Below the pieces are notes generated by a model that saw nothing but the letters and a program-made list of their open reading frames with translations, searched no databases and had not been told where the DNA came from. A program made the translations under genes and the position numbers. From an uncultured Clostridia bacterium (GTDB taxonomy: Bacteria; Bacillota; Clostridia; Christensenellales; UBA1242): a stretch of 14,067 nt of DNA. This document shows positions 1 through 7,281 of the stretch, in pieces (the stretch's first letter is position 1; every line of letters starts with the position of its first letter). Location of the stretch: assembly GCA_947623775.1 (NCBI GenBank), contig CANQHL010000030.1, positions 1 to 14,067 on the forward strand, given 5' to 3'.

Positions 1-21
1 CATATACTTAATAATGTCCAT

Positions 22-98
<77 letters not shown>

Positions 99-145
99 CG
101 ATAAATAGGGAGATATAGCGATTTTTAAATTTTAAAATACTTATG

Positions 146-167
146 TTTGACACCAATTTTGACACCA
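146..167. repeat. Paired direct repeat TTTGACACCA, 12-bp period (integrase arm-like)
   Basis: Two exact copies of TTTGACACCA lie at 146-155 and 158-167, one helical turn and a bit apart. A related pair lies at 284-304. Closely spaced 10-bp direct repeats near a tRNA attachment site are typical of arm-type binding sites for the N-terminal domain of lambda-type tyrosine integrases. The resemblance is in form only. Confidence 0.45.
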
Positions 168-283
168 CAAAAGGTATTTTAAAATGGAAGATTTTGGCAT
201 ATCTCTCTTTTTTATATTATCAAATAATAAAAATGGTTTGTTGTATATTTCTTCAAATCCTTTATCACTTCTTTTATAAGTAA

Positions 284-304
284 ATTGACGACAATTTGAC
301 GACA
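284..304. repeat. Paired direct repeat WTTGACGACA, 11-bp period (integrase arm-like)
   Basis: ATTGACGACA (284-293) and TTTGACGACA (295-304) form a second tandem pair that shares the TTGAC core and orientation with the pair at 146-167. The two pairs are about 130 bp apart. Both point away from tRNA-fMet. The same reasoning applies as for the first pair: they may be arm sites of a lost integrative element. Confidence 0.4.
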
Positions 305-595
305 AATTAAAATAAAAAAGGCAAGATACCTTAGTCCAAAAAAAGTTTTTTGGTGGGGCATAAAGCGATAAAGCGAGTAAGTGATAAAGATTTAATTTGT
401 TATCTATTTCGTTATCCTGGAATGTAAAATGTCTGAGAGTAATCTCATGTCGCGATTGCTGGCTTGAAATTTTATGCAACTATACAAAACGAATTTGACA
501 ATTAGCGGAAATTGAATATAATTAAATAAAAAGGTTGTGTCGTCTGACTGAATATATGCTATGCTAAAAAAATTAAAAAATTTTTCAAAAAGGTA

Positions 596-626
596 TTGAC
601 TCTCCCGTTAGGTGTAGTGTTAATAT
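596..626 (+). promoter_or_regulatory. MerR-type promoter with dyad in a 19-bp spacer
   Basis: The -35 TTGACT (596-601) and -10 TAATAT (621-626) are 19 bp apart, longer than the usual 17 and diagnostic of promoters that MerR-family proteins activate by DNA untwisting. The spacer holds an imperfect dyad (ACTCTCCCGTTAGG followed by TGTAGTGT), as expected for a MerR dimer site. It lies immediately upstream of the MerR gene, so the regulator probably controls its own synthesis. A TTAATA -10 at 620 with 18 bp spacing is an alternative reading. Confidence 0.7.
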
Positions 627-645
627 ATGGTTGAAAGGAGGAAAA

Positions 646-1659
646 ATGAAAGATTTTCTTAGGATTGGCGAAGTTTCAACTCTTTGTAAGATAAGCATAA
701 AAACACTTCGTTTTTATGAAGAAAAAGGACTCATAAAGCCTATTGAGGTCGACCCATATACCGGTTATAGACATTATGATGAAAAAAATATCAAAGAGAT
801 ATATAAAATCCAATTTTTAAAAGATGCGGGATTTTCTTTAGATGAGATAAAGAATTTTGACGAAAATTCATTATCTGAGAAAATCAAGAGTTTAAAAAAG
901 GAAATAAAAAATTCTAAGGACAAAATTTCACTTATTTCATCCTATTCAAAAGTAAAGGGGGATATTGATATGAAACCATTTATAAATGATGAGAATGTTA
1001 TAGGCAAATGGGAATATGAAAGTTCTTGCACATCAAAGGAAGAGTATTTCAAGGGAGAATTTATAAAGGAAGACATTGCATTAAGTGAAATATGTTTTTT
1101 GCCTAATGGCGAGGGATATTGGGTGATTGATAGATGGACAAAGGGAGAAATTTATTCATATAACGGCATTTATTACACCTACGAGATTGAAAACGACAAA
1201 TTGTTTTTAACTTGCTTTGGTTTAGATGGTCGCGAGGAGATTTGTCTTGTTTACAAACGTGTTGACAATAAAAGATATACCGTTGATGAATTAAGGCGAG
1301 ATGATGATTTAAATTTACCGATTGAGAAAGATGAAAAGGTTGTAGGGTTTTGGAATACATATGATTATATTCCATACAACATGAAAAAGGATTATAGAGG
1401 CGAGAAGTTCTGGAATGGCGACCAATTTATCGCATCAATTGTGTTTACTCCCGACAATAAGTGCTTGATGGAAGCACCGGAAAAAGTGTATTCAATGAAA
1501 TACACAAAAGGAAAACTTTTATTTGAAGAATGGAAAGTTGCAATGGAATATGAAATAAAGATTATAGATGGGCAAGAATATCTGATTTTGGATTGGAAAT
1601 CAGGGGATTACACCTATACAGGAAGAATCAATGGTTGCTACGTTTTTAAACGAGCATAA
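646..1659 (+). CDS. MerR-family regulator with duplicated C-terminal beta-rich sensor domain
   Basis: This 337-residue protein begins with a MerR winged helix-turn-helix (residues 5-70; IGEVSTLCKISIKTLRFYEE, then the wing GYRHYDE). A short helical dimerisation stretch (72-98) is much reduced compared with the long coiled coil usual in the family. Residues 116-206 and 229-336 are two copies of one domain. Each starts VIGKW / VVGFW, continues with a strand ending FLPNG / FTPDN, then Y-x-x-E/K-x-x-x-x-KL-F/L, and closes CLVYKR / CYVFKR. The strand-rich, lipocalin-like pattern suggests a ligand-binding sensor (inference). ATG at 646 is chosen over the in-frame TTG at 631 because AAAGGAGG (634-641) lies between them. 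No co-directional gene follows, so the only visible target is its own promoter. Confidence 0.85.
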   Translation: MKDFLRIGEVSTLCKISIKTLRFYEEKGLIKPIEVDPYTGYRHYDEKNIKEIYKIQFLKDAGFSLDEIKNFDENSLSEKIKSLKKEIKNSKDKISLISSYSKVKGDIDMKPFINDENVIGKWEYESSCTSKEEYFKGEFIKEDIALSEICFLPNGEGYWVIDRWTKGEIYSYNGIYYTYEIENDKLFLTCFGLDGREEICLVYKRVDNKRYTVDELRRDDDLNLPIEKDEKVVGFWNTYDYIPYNMKKDYRGEKFWNGDQFIASIVFTPDNKCLMEAPEKVYSMKYTKGKLLFEEWKVAMEYEIKIIDGQEYLILDWKSGDYTYTGRINGCYVFKRA

Positions 1660-1660
1660 C

Positions 1661-1691
1661 AAAAAAGACTACTTTAAAAGTGGTCTTTTTT
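1661..1691. terminator. Bidirectional intrinsic terminator between convergent genes
   Basis: A hairpin of about 14 bp (AAAAAAGACTACTT against AAGTGGTCTTTTTT, one T:G pair, 3-nt loop) with A- and T-runs on both flanks, so it can act on either strand. It begins two bases after the MerR stop codon. The stop codon of the convergent minus-strand gene (1690-1692) lies at its outer edge. Confidence 0.9.
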
Positions 1692-2703
1692 AATCTAAAT
1701 CCAAATAACCATTTATATAAAAAGGATTTTCTTGTTTGACGAAATCAGAAAGTTCCATGCCGAGGGCGGTGTTTATAAATCCTTTACCCTCGAAGTTTTG
1801 GACACATGGAGCATTAAAAGCAGGATTGCCATTTGCATTTTTGATATAATTTACATCTATTCCGTTTAAAAATCCGCGAACAAATGAATTTTGCCAAAGC
1901 CGACAATTGCCAGATAATTTTTCAGGGTTTTTATTTCCTATTAAACTGCTGTATATATCACTTTCATCAATAATATCATCATGAAAACAAAGTCCAAATA
2001 AGGCTTTTTCACTTTTTAAATCCAAGAAATCTGCAGCACCTGTTCCATGCGGGTTGATTGAAGCGGGAAGGGCACTCCAATTTCTCACTCGCCAAATGAT
2101 TGGTTTAACTTCAAACCAACTAACGTAGTTTTGCATTGAAATAAAGCGGACATATTTTTTCCCTTTATGCCAATATTCAGTTAACTCCGGAAAATTATGT
2201 TTGGTTGTATCAGTAAAGTTTCTTCCTGTTTTGGTAAAATAAGAAGCGAGAGCAAGAGAAAACTCAGTTTCAAGGTCCTTTTTATCTTGAGGATAGACGC
2301 CAAATTTAAAAGTGTGATATAAAGGTTTTCCTTTAACATTTAATCTTACACCAAAAAGTGCAGACATATTTTCAATAATAACATCGTTTAATTTAACATG
2401 AATGCAGGGGCAAACTCCATGAATATTATTTACCGTGCTAATTTTGAAAGATTTGCCGTCTGTATCTATGTAGTTATAGTCATTCAATATTTGGTCGGTG
2501 TAGATCTTAACGCCGGACCTGCTATCTAATATGCAATTTTTGGATGCAAAATCAGTTGGTTCAACGATTAACTTGTAAGGTGGCGTGTTTTTTAATTGAC
2601 TGAGCGAATCTACAAAAACCAAATCATTAGTTAAAATTGGCGTTTTATCAGAAGCGCAATTTTTTATAGTTTTAGGCAACAACAATTCATTTAATTTTGG
2701 CAT
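1690..2703 (-). CDS. DUF6273-like protein of unknown function
   Basis: This 337-residue protein has no signal peptide or membrane helix, so it is probably cytoplasmic. Two parts resemble the DUF6273 proteins common in uncultured Clostridia. Residues 35-105 run from PPYKLIVEPTDF to GVCPCIHVKL, similar to the family's closing GVRPAL-type strand. Residues 180-320 carry YWHKGKKYVRF, WFEVKPIIWRV, LWQNSFVRGFLNG and GFINTAL, matching the family order of a K-P-I-x-W strand, an S-x-I-R-x-W/F-LN helix and a YNTAF-type motif. Function is unknown; a C-type-lectin-like fold has been in my mind for this group but cannot be shown here. AAAGGA stands 12 nt before the ATG, rather far. It has its own promoter at 2742-2770 and stands alone between two terminators. 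Confidence is high that it is a gene, moderate for the family. Confidence 0.7.
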   Translation of the reverse strand: MPKLNELLLPKTIKNCASDKTPILTNDLVFVDSLSQLKNTPPYKLIVEPTDFASKNCILDSRSGVKIYTDQILNDYNYIDTDGKSFKISTVNNIHGVCPCIHVKLNDVIIENMSALFGVRLNVKGKPLYHTFKFGVYPQDKKDLETEFSLALASYFTKTGRNFTDTTKHNFPELTEYWHKGKKYVRFISMQNYVSWFEVKPIIWRVRNWSALPASINPHGTGAADFLDLKSEKALFGLCFHDDIIDESDIYSSLIGNKNPEKLSGNCRLWQNSFVRGFLNGIDVNYIKNANGNPAFNAPCVQNFEGKGFINTALGMELSDFVKQENPFYINGYLDLD

Positions 2704-2741
2704 TATTTTTTGATTTCCTTTATAATTAATATTCTATATTT

Positions 2742-2770
2742 ATTTTAACATAAAAAAGCAGTAGAATCAA
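2742..2770 (-). promoter_or_regulatory. Sigma-A-like promoter for the DUF6273-like gene
   Basis: On the minus strand TTGATT (2765-2770) is followed by exactly 17 bp and then TAAAAT (2742-2747). The predicted start lies about 30 nt upstream of the ATG at 2703. Confidence 0.6.
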
Positions 2771-2816
2771 TACCAAAATGCGTAATTTTGATTGCAAATA
2801 TCTGTATTTATAGAAT

Positions 2817-2911
2817 AAAAAATGCACCTACTAAGTTTATTAACTTTTGGAGCGCAGTTCACGAGTTGCTCCGCTTTTTCGCATAGGTTGTGGCTCTGGG
2901 GTGCATTTATT
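2817..2911 (-). terminator. Long branched hairpin, probable terminator of the M18 aminopeptidase
   Basis: The outer stem pairs AAATGCACC with GGTGCATTT (12 positions counting flanking A:T pairs; 2817-2828 with 2900-2911). It is followed on the minus strand by a T-run, so it can stop transcription arriving from the peptidase gene, which ends at 2994. Unlike a simple terminator it encloses about 70 nt, including an inner GC hairpin GGAGC / GCTCC (2849-2853 with 2868-2872). The extra structure is discussed in the findings. Confidence 0.6.
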
Positions 2912-2993
2912 ATCTAATTTTTGATTTTAGTTGTTTTACGTTTTGTAACATTTCAATTAAGTTTTATAATATATTTTTAAAATTAAAATTTTG

Positions 2994-4358
2994 TTATTCC
3001 ATTTCCAAAAATGCCTTATAACATCTATAAGCCTCATAAATATCAACTTTTGAAGAAATTTCCCATGGTGCATGCATGTTTAGAAGGGGACATCCGCAAT
3101 CAATAACGTTCATACCATAGTTTGCCGTGATGTAGGCTATTGTACCGCCGCCTCCTTGGTCAATTTTACCCATTTCGGTTAATTGATAGGAAATGTCGTT
3201 TTCGTCCAATAGAGCCCGTAATTTTGCGATATATTCAGGGCTAGCGTCATTTGCGCCGCTTTTTCCTCTGCCTCCGGTGTATTTATTGAAAGCAATGCCA
3301 CGCCCGAGATAGGCGTCATTATTCTTATCAAATGCGGATTCGTAATTTGGATCATAACCAGCGGTTACATCACTTGAAAGCATATATGATGAGCGAAGGG
3401 CACGCCTTAATGTCAAGTTTGGCTTTTCTCCCAGCAGGTCTGCAATTTCGGCAATCATATCTTCAAAGAATAAACTTTGCATTCCGCTTGCACCTTGCGA
3501 ACCGACTTCTTCTTTATCGACAAACATACACGCTTGCGTGTAAGTGCATTTTTGACTATCAAGCATTGCAACAAGGGAAGTGTAGGCACATATTCGGTCA
3601 TCTTGTCCATAGCCAAGCACAAAACTTCTATCAAAGCCCATATCTCGTGCATGTCCGGCGGGGACAACTTCAATTTCTGCTGAAATAAAATCGCCTTCGT
3701 CAATACCTTTTTCTTTAAGCAATTTTAATATGTTTGCCTTAACAGGTTCTTTCTTTTCATTATCCAACGGGATTCCGCCAACAAGCACATCAAGGCTTTC
3801 GCCAACGATTTTTGCTTCTGGTGACTTTGATGTGCTTCTGTCAAGATGCGGTAGTAAGTCTGAAATACAAAATACCATATCTTGTGGTTGTTCGCCAATG
3901 TTGAGTTCGATTTTCGAGCCGTCTTTTTTGCATACAACTCCATGTAAAGCAAGAGGAAGAGCCGTCCATTGATAGTGCTTTATTCCGCCATAGTAATGAG
4001 TGTCAAGCAGTGTTAAATTTGATGCAGAATTTTCGTATAGCGGTGTAGGTTTAAGGTCAAGCCTTGGACTATCAATATGAGCACCCAGCACACGCATGCC
4101 ATCACTTAGGGGGCGTGAGCCTATTTTGAAAAGAAAAATACATTTATCGAGGTTGCTTGCATAAACGCGTTCACCACTTTTCAATTTGACATTGTTTTTG
4201 ATGCAATCGTTAAGATTTTTGTATCCAGCATTTAACGCCATTTCGCGAATTTTTTGTACGCATTCTCTCTCTGTTTTGCATGATGATATAAATTCTTTAT
4301 ATCCTTCACAAAATGAAAAAATTTCATCATAATTTTTGTTTTTCCACAATTTTCCCAT
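2994..4358 (-). CDS. M18-family zinc aminopeptidase
   Basis: A 454-residue cytosolic metallopeptidase that removes N-terminal residues from peptides, part of general peptide turnover. M18 landmarks are in order: GAHIDSPRLD (metal ligand His94; Asp96 nearby), PAGHARDMG (234-241), GQDDR with the bridging Asp at 253/254, DKEEVGS with catalytic and ligand Glu 283/284, SSDVTAGYDP (ligand Asp330) and NMHAPWE (ligand His429). GQGG-like QGGGGT (near 400) fits the family's tetrahedral dodecamer-forming enzymes. Length is normal for the bacterial ApeA/ApeB type. The ATG at 4358 has AAAGGAG (4366-4372) 7 nt upstream, and a TATACT -10 lies at 4379-4384. It appears to be a single-gene unit ending at the branched hairpin downstream. 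All metal-binding residues are present, so it should be active. Confidence 0.95.
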   Translation of the reverse strand: MGKLWKNKNYDEIFSFCEGYKEFISSCKTERECVQKIREMALNAGYKNLNDCIKNNVKLKSGERVYASNLDKCIFLFKIGSRPLSDGMRVLGAHIDSPRLDLKPTPLYENSASNLTLLDTHYYGGIKHYQWTALPLALHGVVCKKDGSKIELNIGEQPQDMVFCISDLLPHLDRSTSKSPEAKIVGESLDVLVGGIPLDNEKKEPVKANILKLLKEKGIDEGDFISAEIEVVPAGHARDMGFDRSFVLGYGQDDRICAYTSLVAMLDSQKCTYTQACMFVDKEEVGSQGASGMQSLFFEDMIAEIADLLGEKPNLTLRRALRSSYMLSSDVTAGYDPNYESAFDKNNDAYLGRGIAFNKYTGGRGKSGANDASPEYIAKLRALLDENDISYQLTEMGKIDQGGGGTIAYITANYGMNVIDCGCPLLNMHAPWEISSKVDIYEAYRCYKAFLEME

Positions 4359-4378
4359 AAAATATCTCCTTTAAAATT

Positions 4379-4384
4379 AGTATA
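4379..4384 (-). promoter_or_regulatory. Probable -10 element for the M18 aminopeptidase
   Basis: Minus-strand TATACT preceded by TGTGA, 6 nt upstream of the ribosome binding site region. The -35 expected 17 bp further up reads TTTTAA, a poor match, so the promoter may rely on the good -10 and surrounding A/T tracts. Confidence 0.35.
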
Positions 4385-4456
4385 TCACAAATATAATAAT
4401 TTTAAAAACAAAAAAAGTTGTTTTTATATCATTTATGTGTAAGAATGCAAAACAAA

Positions 4457-4498
4457 ACCCCCTTTAAATTATTAATCATAATTCATGGTGCAGGGGGT
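4457..4498 (-). terminator. Intrinsic terminator of the four-helix membrane protein gene
   Basis: ACCCCCT (4492-4498 read on minus) pairs with AGGGGGT (4457-4463), followed on the minus strand by TTTGTTTT. The 28-nt loop can form a second AATTAT/ATAATT stem. It starts 7 nt after the stop codon at 4506, and no other GC-rich stem is nearby. Confidence 0.8.
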
Positions 4499-4505
4499 AA
4501 AATTT

Positions 4506-5072
4506 TTATTTTTTAAATTGTTCAACGCAACTTGATGCACATGAGCCTAACGCTAGAAGCGAAGTTATGATTGTTAATGCCCAGCCGGCTGTTATGCTTA
4601 ATGATGCATTTAACGATGCTAGCATTGTGTTTACAGGTGCAAGTCTATCATTCAAATCACCGGATACGAAACATGCGTTACCAATCAAGTTTAAAATGCA
4701 ACTAAGTGAGAGCAAAACAGTTGAAACGAGTACGACAAGATTAGCGATTTTGACTACTTTTTCATTTTTAATAACTTCAAAATCATTTAAAAGAGCAAAT
4801 ACGCATGCTAAAAATGTTATACCGGCAACAATAAGTGTTATTAATGCCATAGCAGTTGCAAATGTCGAAGTTGCGGTTCCACTTGTTTGCTTCAAAGCGG
4901 TTTTAAGGAAATCATATCCATTTGTTGAACCAATAGGCACTCCTGCATTCTTTGCACTCTCAACAGCAGCCTCAGGCAGTACATTTACTGAATAGAATGG
5001 CAATGCAAAAAAAGCATAAATAAGAACACTTAAAAGAGCACTCACGCCATGAAGAATTGTATTTCTTTTCAT
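4506..5072 (-). CDS. Small four-helix integral membrane protein, function unknown
   Basis: A 188-residue protein that I do not recognise. It starts MKRNTILHG and has four hydrophobic helices at about residues 8-28, 70-95, 107-130 and 158-180. The largest loop (about 29-69, rich in small polar residues, GVPIGSTNGYDF) follows helix 1; by the positive-inside rule it would face outside, with the charged loop NDFEVIKNEKVVK (95-107) inside. The C-terminus ends SSCVEQFKK, with a small Cys cluster (CASSC). No catalytic or transport signature is visible. AAGGAGG (5076-5083) lies just before the ATG. The gene is monocistronic, with a strong promoter overlapped by a perfect palindrome (5118-5153) and its own terminator, so expression is probably repressor-controlled. 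Confidence 0.8.
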   Translation of the reverse strand: MKRNTILHGVSALLSVLIYAFFALPFYSVNVLPEAAVESAKNAGVPIGSTNGYDFLKTALKQTSGTATSTFATAMALITLIVAGITFLACVFALLNDFEVIKNEKVVKIANLVVLVSTVLLSLSCILNLIGNACFVSGDLNDRLAPVNTMLASLNASLSITAGWALTIITSLLALGSCASSCVEQFKK

Positions 5073-5095
5073 TTTTCCTCCTTTTTATGATATTT

Positions 5096-5111
5096 AGACT
5101 TTCAAAAGTCT
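5096..5111 (-). promoter_or_regulatory. 5'-UTR hairpin ahead of the membrane protein gene
   Basis: AGACTTT and AAAGTCT-type arms form a near-perfect short hairpin inside the predicted untranslated leader, between the -10 and the ribosome binding site. It lacks a T-run, so it is more likely a transcript stabiliser or a small protein-binding site than a terminator. Confidence 0.4.
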
Positions 5112-5117
5112 GTATTA

Positions 5118-5153
5118 ATAATATCACAAAATTGTTGATATGTCAACAATTTT
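5118..5153 (-). promoter_or_regulatory. Strong promoter with a perfect 11-bp-arm palindrome over the -35
   Basis: On the minus strand consensus TTGACA (5141-5146) is followed by exactly 17 bp and TATTAT (5118-5123). The -35 sits inside an inverted repeat with arms AAAATTGTTGA and TCAACAATTTT separated by 4 bp (5128-5153). A dimeric repressor bound there would block RNA polymerase. No candidate repressor gene is adjacent; the MerR gene 3.5 kb away uses a different kind of site. Confidence 0.75.
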
Positions 5154-5345
5154 ATATTAAATTATTTACAAATTGAAATTTTTTTAAATGTGTATTTTGA
5201 TTTAATAATGGAGTAAAAGATAATATAAAAATAAGATGAAAAAAACAAAAATTAAAATTTGAAAAATTTATAGACAAATTGGGATAGAGAGACGGGTGGT
5301 CGTGCTACAAAAATTTTATTTATAATGGTGAAGATTTATATCCAT
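5154..5345. other. Intergenic AT-rich stretch, no gene seen
   Basis: There is no frame with a start and ribosome binding site on either strand. The only departure from A/T runs is a G-rich patch (about 5281-5308, GGGATAGAGAGACGGGTGGT and following bases) that forms no clear hairpin with its surroundings and matches no RNA I recognise. Confidence 0.4.
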
Positions 5346-5385
5346 AAAAAAACACCCATAAGATAAACTTTGGGTGCATTTTTAT
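5346..5385 (-). terminator. Intrinsic terminator of the ABC exporter gene
   Basis: On the minus strand CACCCA (5371-5376) pairs with TGGGTG (5353-5358). An inner AAG/CTT pairing narrows the loop, and a run of T follows. It lies 14 nt past the ABC stop codon at 5399. A T-run also follows the plus-strand side, but no plus-strand gene is nearby. Confidence 0.8.
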
Positions 5386-5398
5386 TAATAAGGCGTTA

Positions 5399-7225
5399 TT
5401 ATTTCAGATTTTCCGCAAAAAACATATTTTTGAATTTAATATTGTTTTCAAACAATTCATCAAATGTGCCAATTCCCTCAATTTTTCCTTCTTCAAGGAA
5501 GAAGATTTTATCAACATTCCTTATTGTTGAAAGCCTATGTGCAACAATTATGATTGTGCTTTTGCCTTTTAAAGCATCTATACTATGTTTAATATCTTCT
5601 TGAGCGAAATTGTCAAGTGAACTTGTACTTTCATCAAAGATGATTATTGCCGAATTTCTTAATAATGCTCTTGCAATGGCAAGTCTTTGTTTTTGTCCGC
5701 CTGAAAGTTTAATACCACTTTCACCAACTTTTGTGTCTAATCCATCATGCAGGCTTGAGATAAATTCTGAAAGTGAAGCGGCTTTTATGGCACTATTAAT
5801 TTCTTCATCGGTTGCATCTTTTTTTGCAAGCAAAAGATTTTCTTTAATTGTCATATCAAAGATGTAAGGGAATTGATTGACAAGTGAAATTGAATTTCTT
5901 AATGTTTCTTTATCAAGATTATTTATATTTTCGCCGTCAATAAGCACTTCGCCTCCGTCAACTTCGTTCATTTTAGACATCAGGTTTAAAAGCGTGCTTT
6001 TCCCGCAACCGCTTCGTCCTACGAAAGCAACGGTTGTGTTTGGTTTGATAGAGAAGGATAGATTGTCAAATACTTTTGTGACAGCTTTAATTTGTTTTTC
6101 TTTCTTTTCTTTTTTCTTCTTTTTCTTTTTTGTATCGTTTTTATTTTGGTCACCATAATCATATTCAACATAGGAATAACATACATTTTTAAATTCAATA
6201 TTTCCATTGACATGGTCAAGATGTACATTTCCGAATTTTTCTGTGATAAATTCATTTTCATCAAATAGTGAAAACATACGTTCACTGCAAACTTTAATTT
6301 CGCTGATTCTGGTAAGAATATGCCCGATACCCCAAACAAGCCTATAAAGACTATCACGATATGAATAAATAATCATAAAAACGGCAAGGGTAATGAGACT
6401 TTTTTCAAGTAATGATATTCCAAGTATTAAAATTCCAAGTCCGGCGGCTTCAATCAATACATTTCGCAACGACCAGAAAGTTGTGTCTGTCATTTCGCCT
6501 TTGTAATTTGCTTGTTTGTAGGCGATATAATAATCTTTTGTTACTTCACTAAGTTTTTCTTCAAGCCCGAGAGATTTTATATCTTTTTCGCTTTTTACAA
6601 TTTCAGTGGTGATTGAATTAACTCTATCCGCACATTTTCTCATATTTTTTCTGTTTTTAATTCGGGCTTTAACTCGAAATTTTTCAATAATCATGCCTGA
6701 TACAAAAATTGCTACAATAACGACACCAATCCAAATATTGAGGGTGGTTATATAAATAATAACAATCATGGCGGTTATAAAGTCGGATAAAATATCAATA
6801 ATGTCGGCAAGTGCTCCAACAAGTCTTTCAGGGTCACTGATCAACCTTTGCACAAAGGTTCCCGTGTCGTGGTCACTATAAGTTTTGGAATTTAGTTTAA
6901 ATGCCTGTTTTGAAAGGTCAAAGTTTATTTCAGCCATAATTTGGTTTGACACTTTTTGATATATATAACTTACTATATAGTAGCAAAGCCGTGTTGCGGT
7001 GACTACTGCAAGCAAAATAAGTAGTGCGGTTATTGCTTTTGTATATAGTTTATCGGTGACATAAACCACCATATTTGCAGTGATAAGGGTTGAAAAAATT
7101 TGCAAGGCACTTGCAAGAATGTATATAAAGATGTACAAGAAAATGGCCAATTTGTGTTTTTTCAAATAATCGGTTATTTTAGGTTTATTTTCTTTAATTT
7201 TTGTTTTTTTATCTTTTTGTTTCAT
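5399..7225 (-). CDS. ABC exporter half-transporter (TMD-NBD), attenuator-controlled
   Basis: A 608-residue type IV ABC exporter subunit: a membrane domain with six helices (about 27-50, 64-86, 143-161, 163-181, 255-273, 277-297) fused to an ATPase domain (340-608). Walker A is GRSGCGKST (403-411), the Q-loop is VNQFPY (Q451), the signature is LSGGQ (507-511), Walker B is IIIFDE with catalytic Glu532, and the switch His is 563 (AHRLST). Both catalytic residues are intact and no partner gene is adjacent, so a homodimer is likely. A lysine run (366-372, continuing to 378) interrupts the start of the ATPase domain between the A-loop region (CYSY) and the next strand; it is an unusual insertion. 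The substrate is unknown. The upstream leader peptide and attenuator suggest induction by translation inhibitors, so drug or toxic-peptide efflux is plausible (inference). ATG 7225 has AAGGAGA 6 nt upstream. Confidence 0.93.
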   Translation of the reverse strand: MKQKDKKTKIKENKPKITDYLKKHKLAIFLYIFIYILASALQIFSTLITANMVVYVTDKLYTKAITALLILLAVVTATRLCYYIVSYIYQKVSNQIMAEINFDLSKQAFKLNSKTYSDHDTGTFVQRLISDPERLVGALADIIDILSDFITAMIVIIYITTLNIWIGVVIVAIFVSGMIIEKFRVKARIKNRKNMRKCADRVNSITTEIVKSEKDIKSLGLEEKLSEVTKDYYIAYKQANYKGEMTDTTFWSLRNVLIEAAGLGILILGISLLEKSLITLAVFMIIYSYRDSLYRLVWGIGHILTRISEIKVCSERMFSLFDENEFITEKFGNVHLDHVNGNIEFKNVCYSYVEYDYGDQNKNDTKKKKKKKEKKEKQIKAVTKVFDNLSFSIKPNTTVAFVGRSGCGKSTLLNLMSKMNEVDGGEVLIDGENINNLDKETLRNSISLVNQFPYIFDMTIKENLLLAKKDATDEEINSAIKAASLSEFISSLHDGLDTKVGESGIKLSGGQKQRLAIARALLRNSAIIIFDESTSSLDNFAQEDIKHSIDALKGKSTIIIVAHRLSTIRNVDKIFFLEEGKIEGIGTFDELFENNIKFKNMFFAENLK

Positions 7226-7253
7226 AAATTTCTCCTTTTTTTAATTTTTATTT

Positions 7254-7281
7254 AAAAAACTTCGCTAAATTGCGAAGTCTT
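7254..7281 (-). terminator. Attenuator terminator in the ABC exporter leader
   Basis: On the minus strand ACTTCGC (7272-7278) pairs with GCGAAGT (7259-7265) across a 6-nt loop, extended by G:T and A:T pairs, and is followed by six T (7254-7259). It lies after the leader peptide stop and 28 nt before the ABC start codon, so it must be bypassed for the exporter to be made. Its 5' arm is also part of the competing antiterminator pairing. Confidence 0.88.

Larger units (their letters stand above)
99..595. other. Gene-poor 500-bp gap after tRNA-fMet, possible integration scar
   Basis: No reading frame here has both a start and a Shine-Dalgarno sequence. The longest open frame (minus strand, 479 to 141, 112 codons) begins at TTG without a ribosome binding site and resembles no family I recognise. 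The stretch does contain two pairs of short direct repeats, described separately. Such repeats beside a tRNA 3' end are what remains when an integrated element decays or leaves. This is inference: no integrase gene and no second copy of the tRNA 3' end is visible in the window. Confidence 0.4.

Noticed and set aside
141..479. 112-codon minus-strand open frame beside the tRNA
   Set aside because: It begins at TTG with no Shine-Dalgarno, resembles no family, and its C-terminal WCQNWCQT is simply the translated direct repeats. At most it is a remnant of an integrated element.
631..645. TTG start adding five residues to the MerR protein
   Set aside because: The ribosome binding site AAAGGAGG lies inside this extension and points to the ATG at 646.
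5877..6158. Plus-strand open frames opposite the ABC gene, M18 gene, ychF and the coiled-coil gene
   Set aside because: They are antisense shadows: low-complexity Phe/Ser-rich translations without ribosome binding sites, opposite strongly supported genes.
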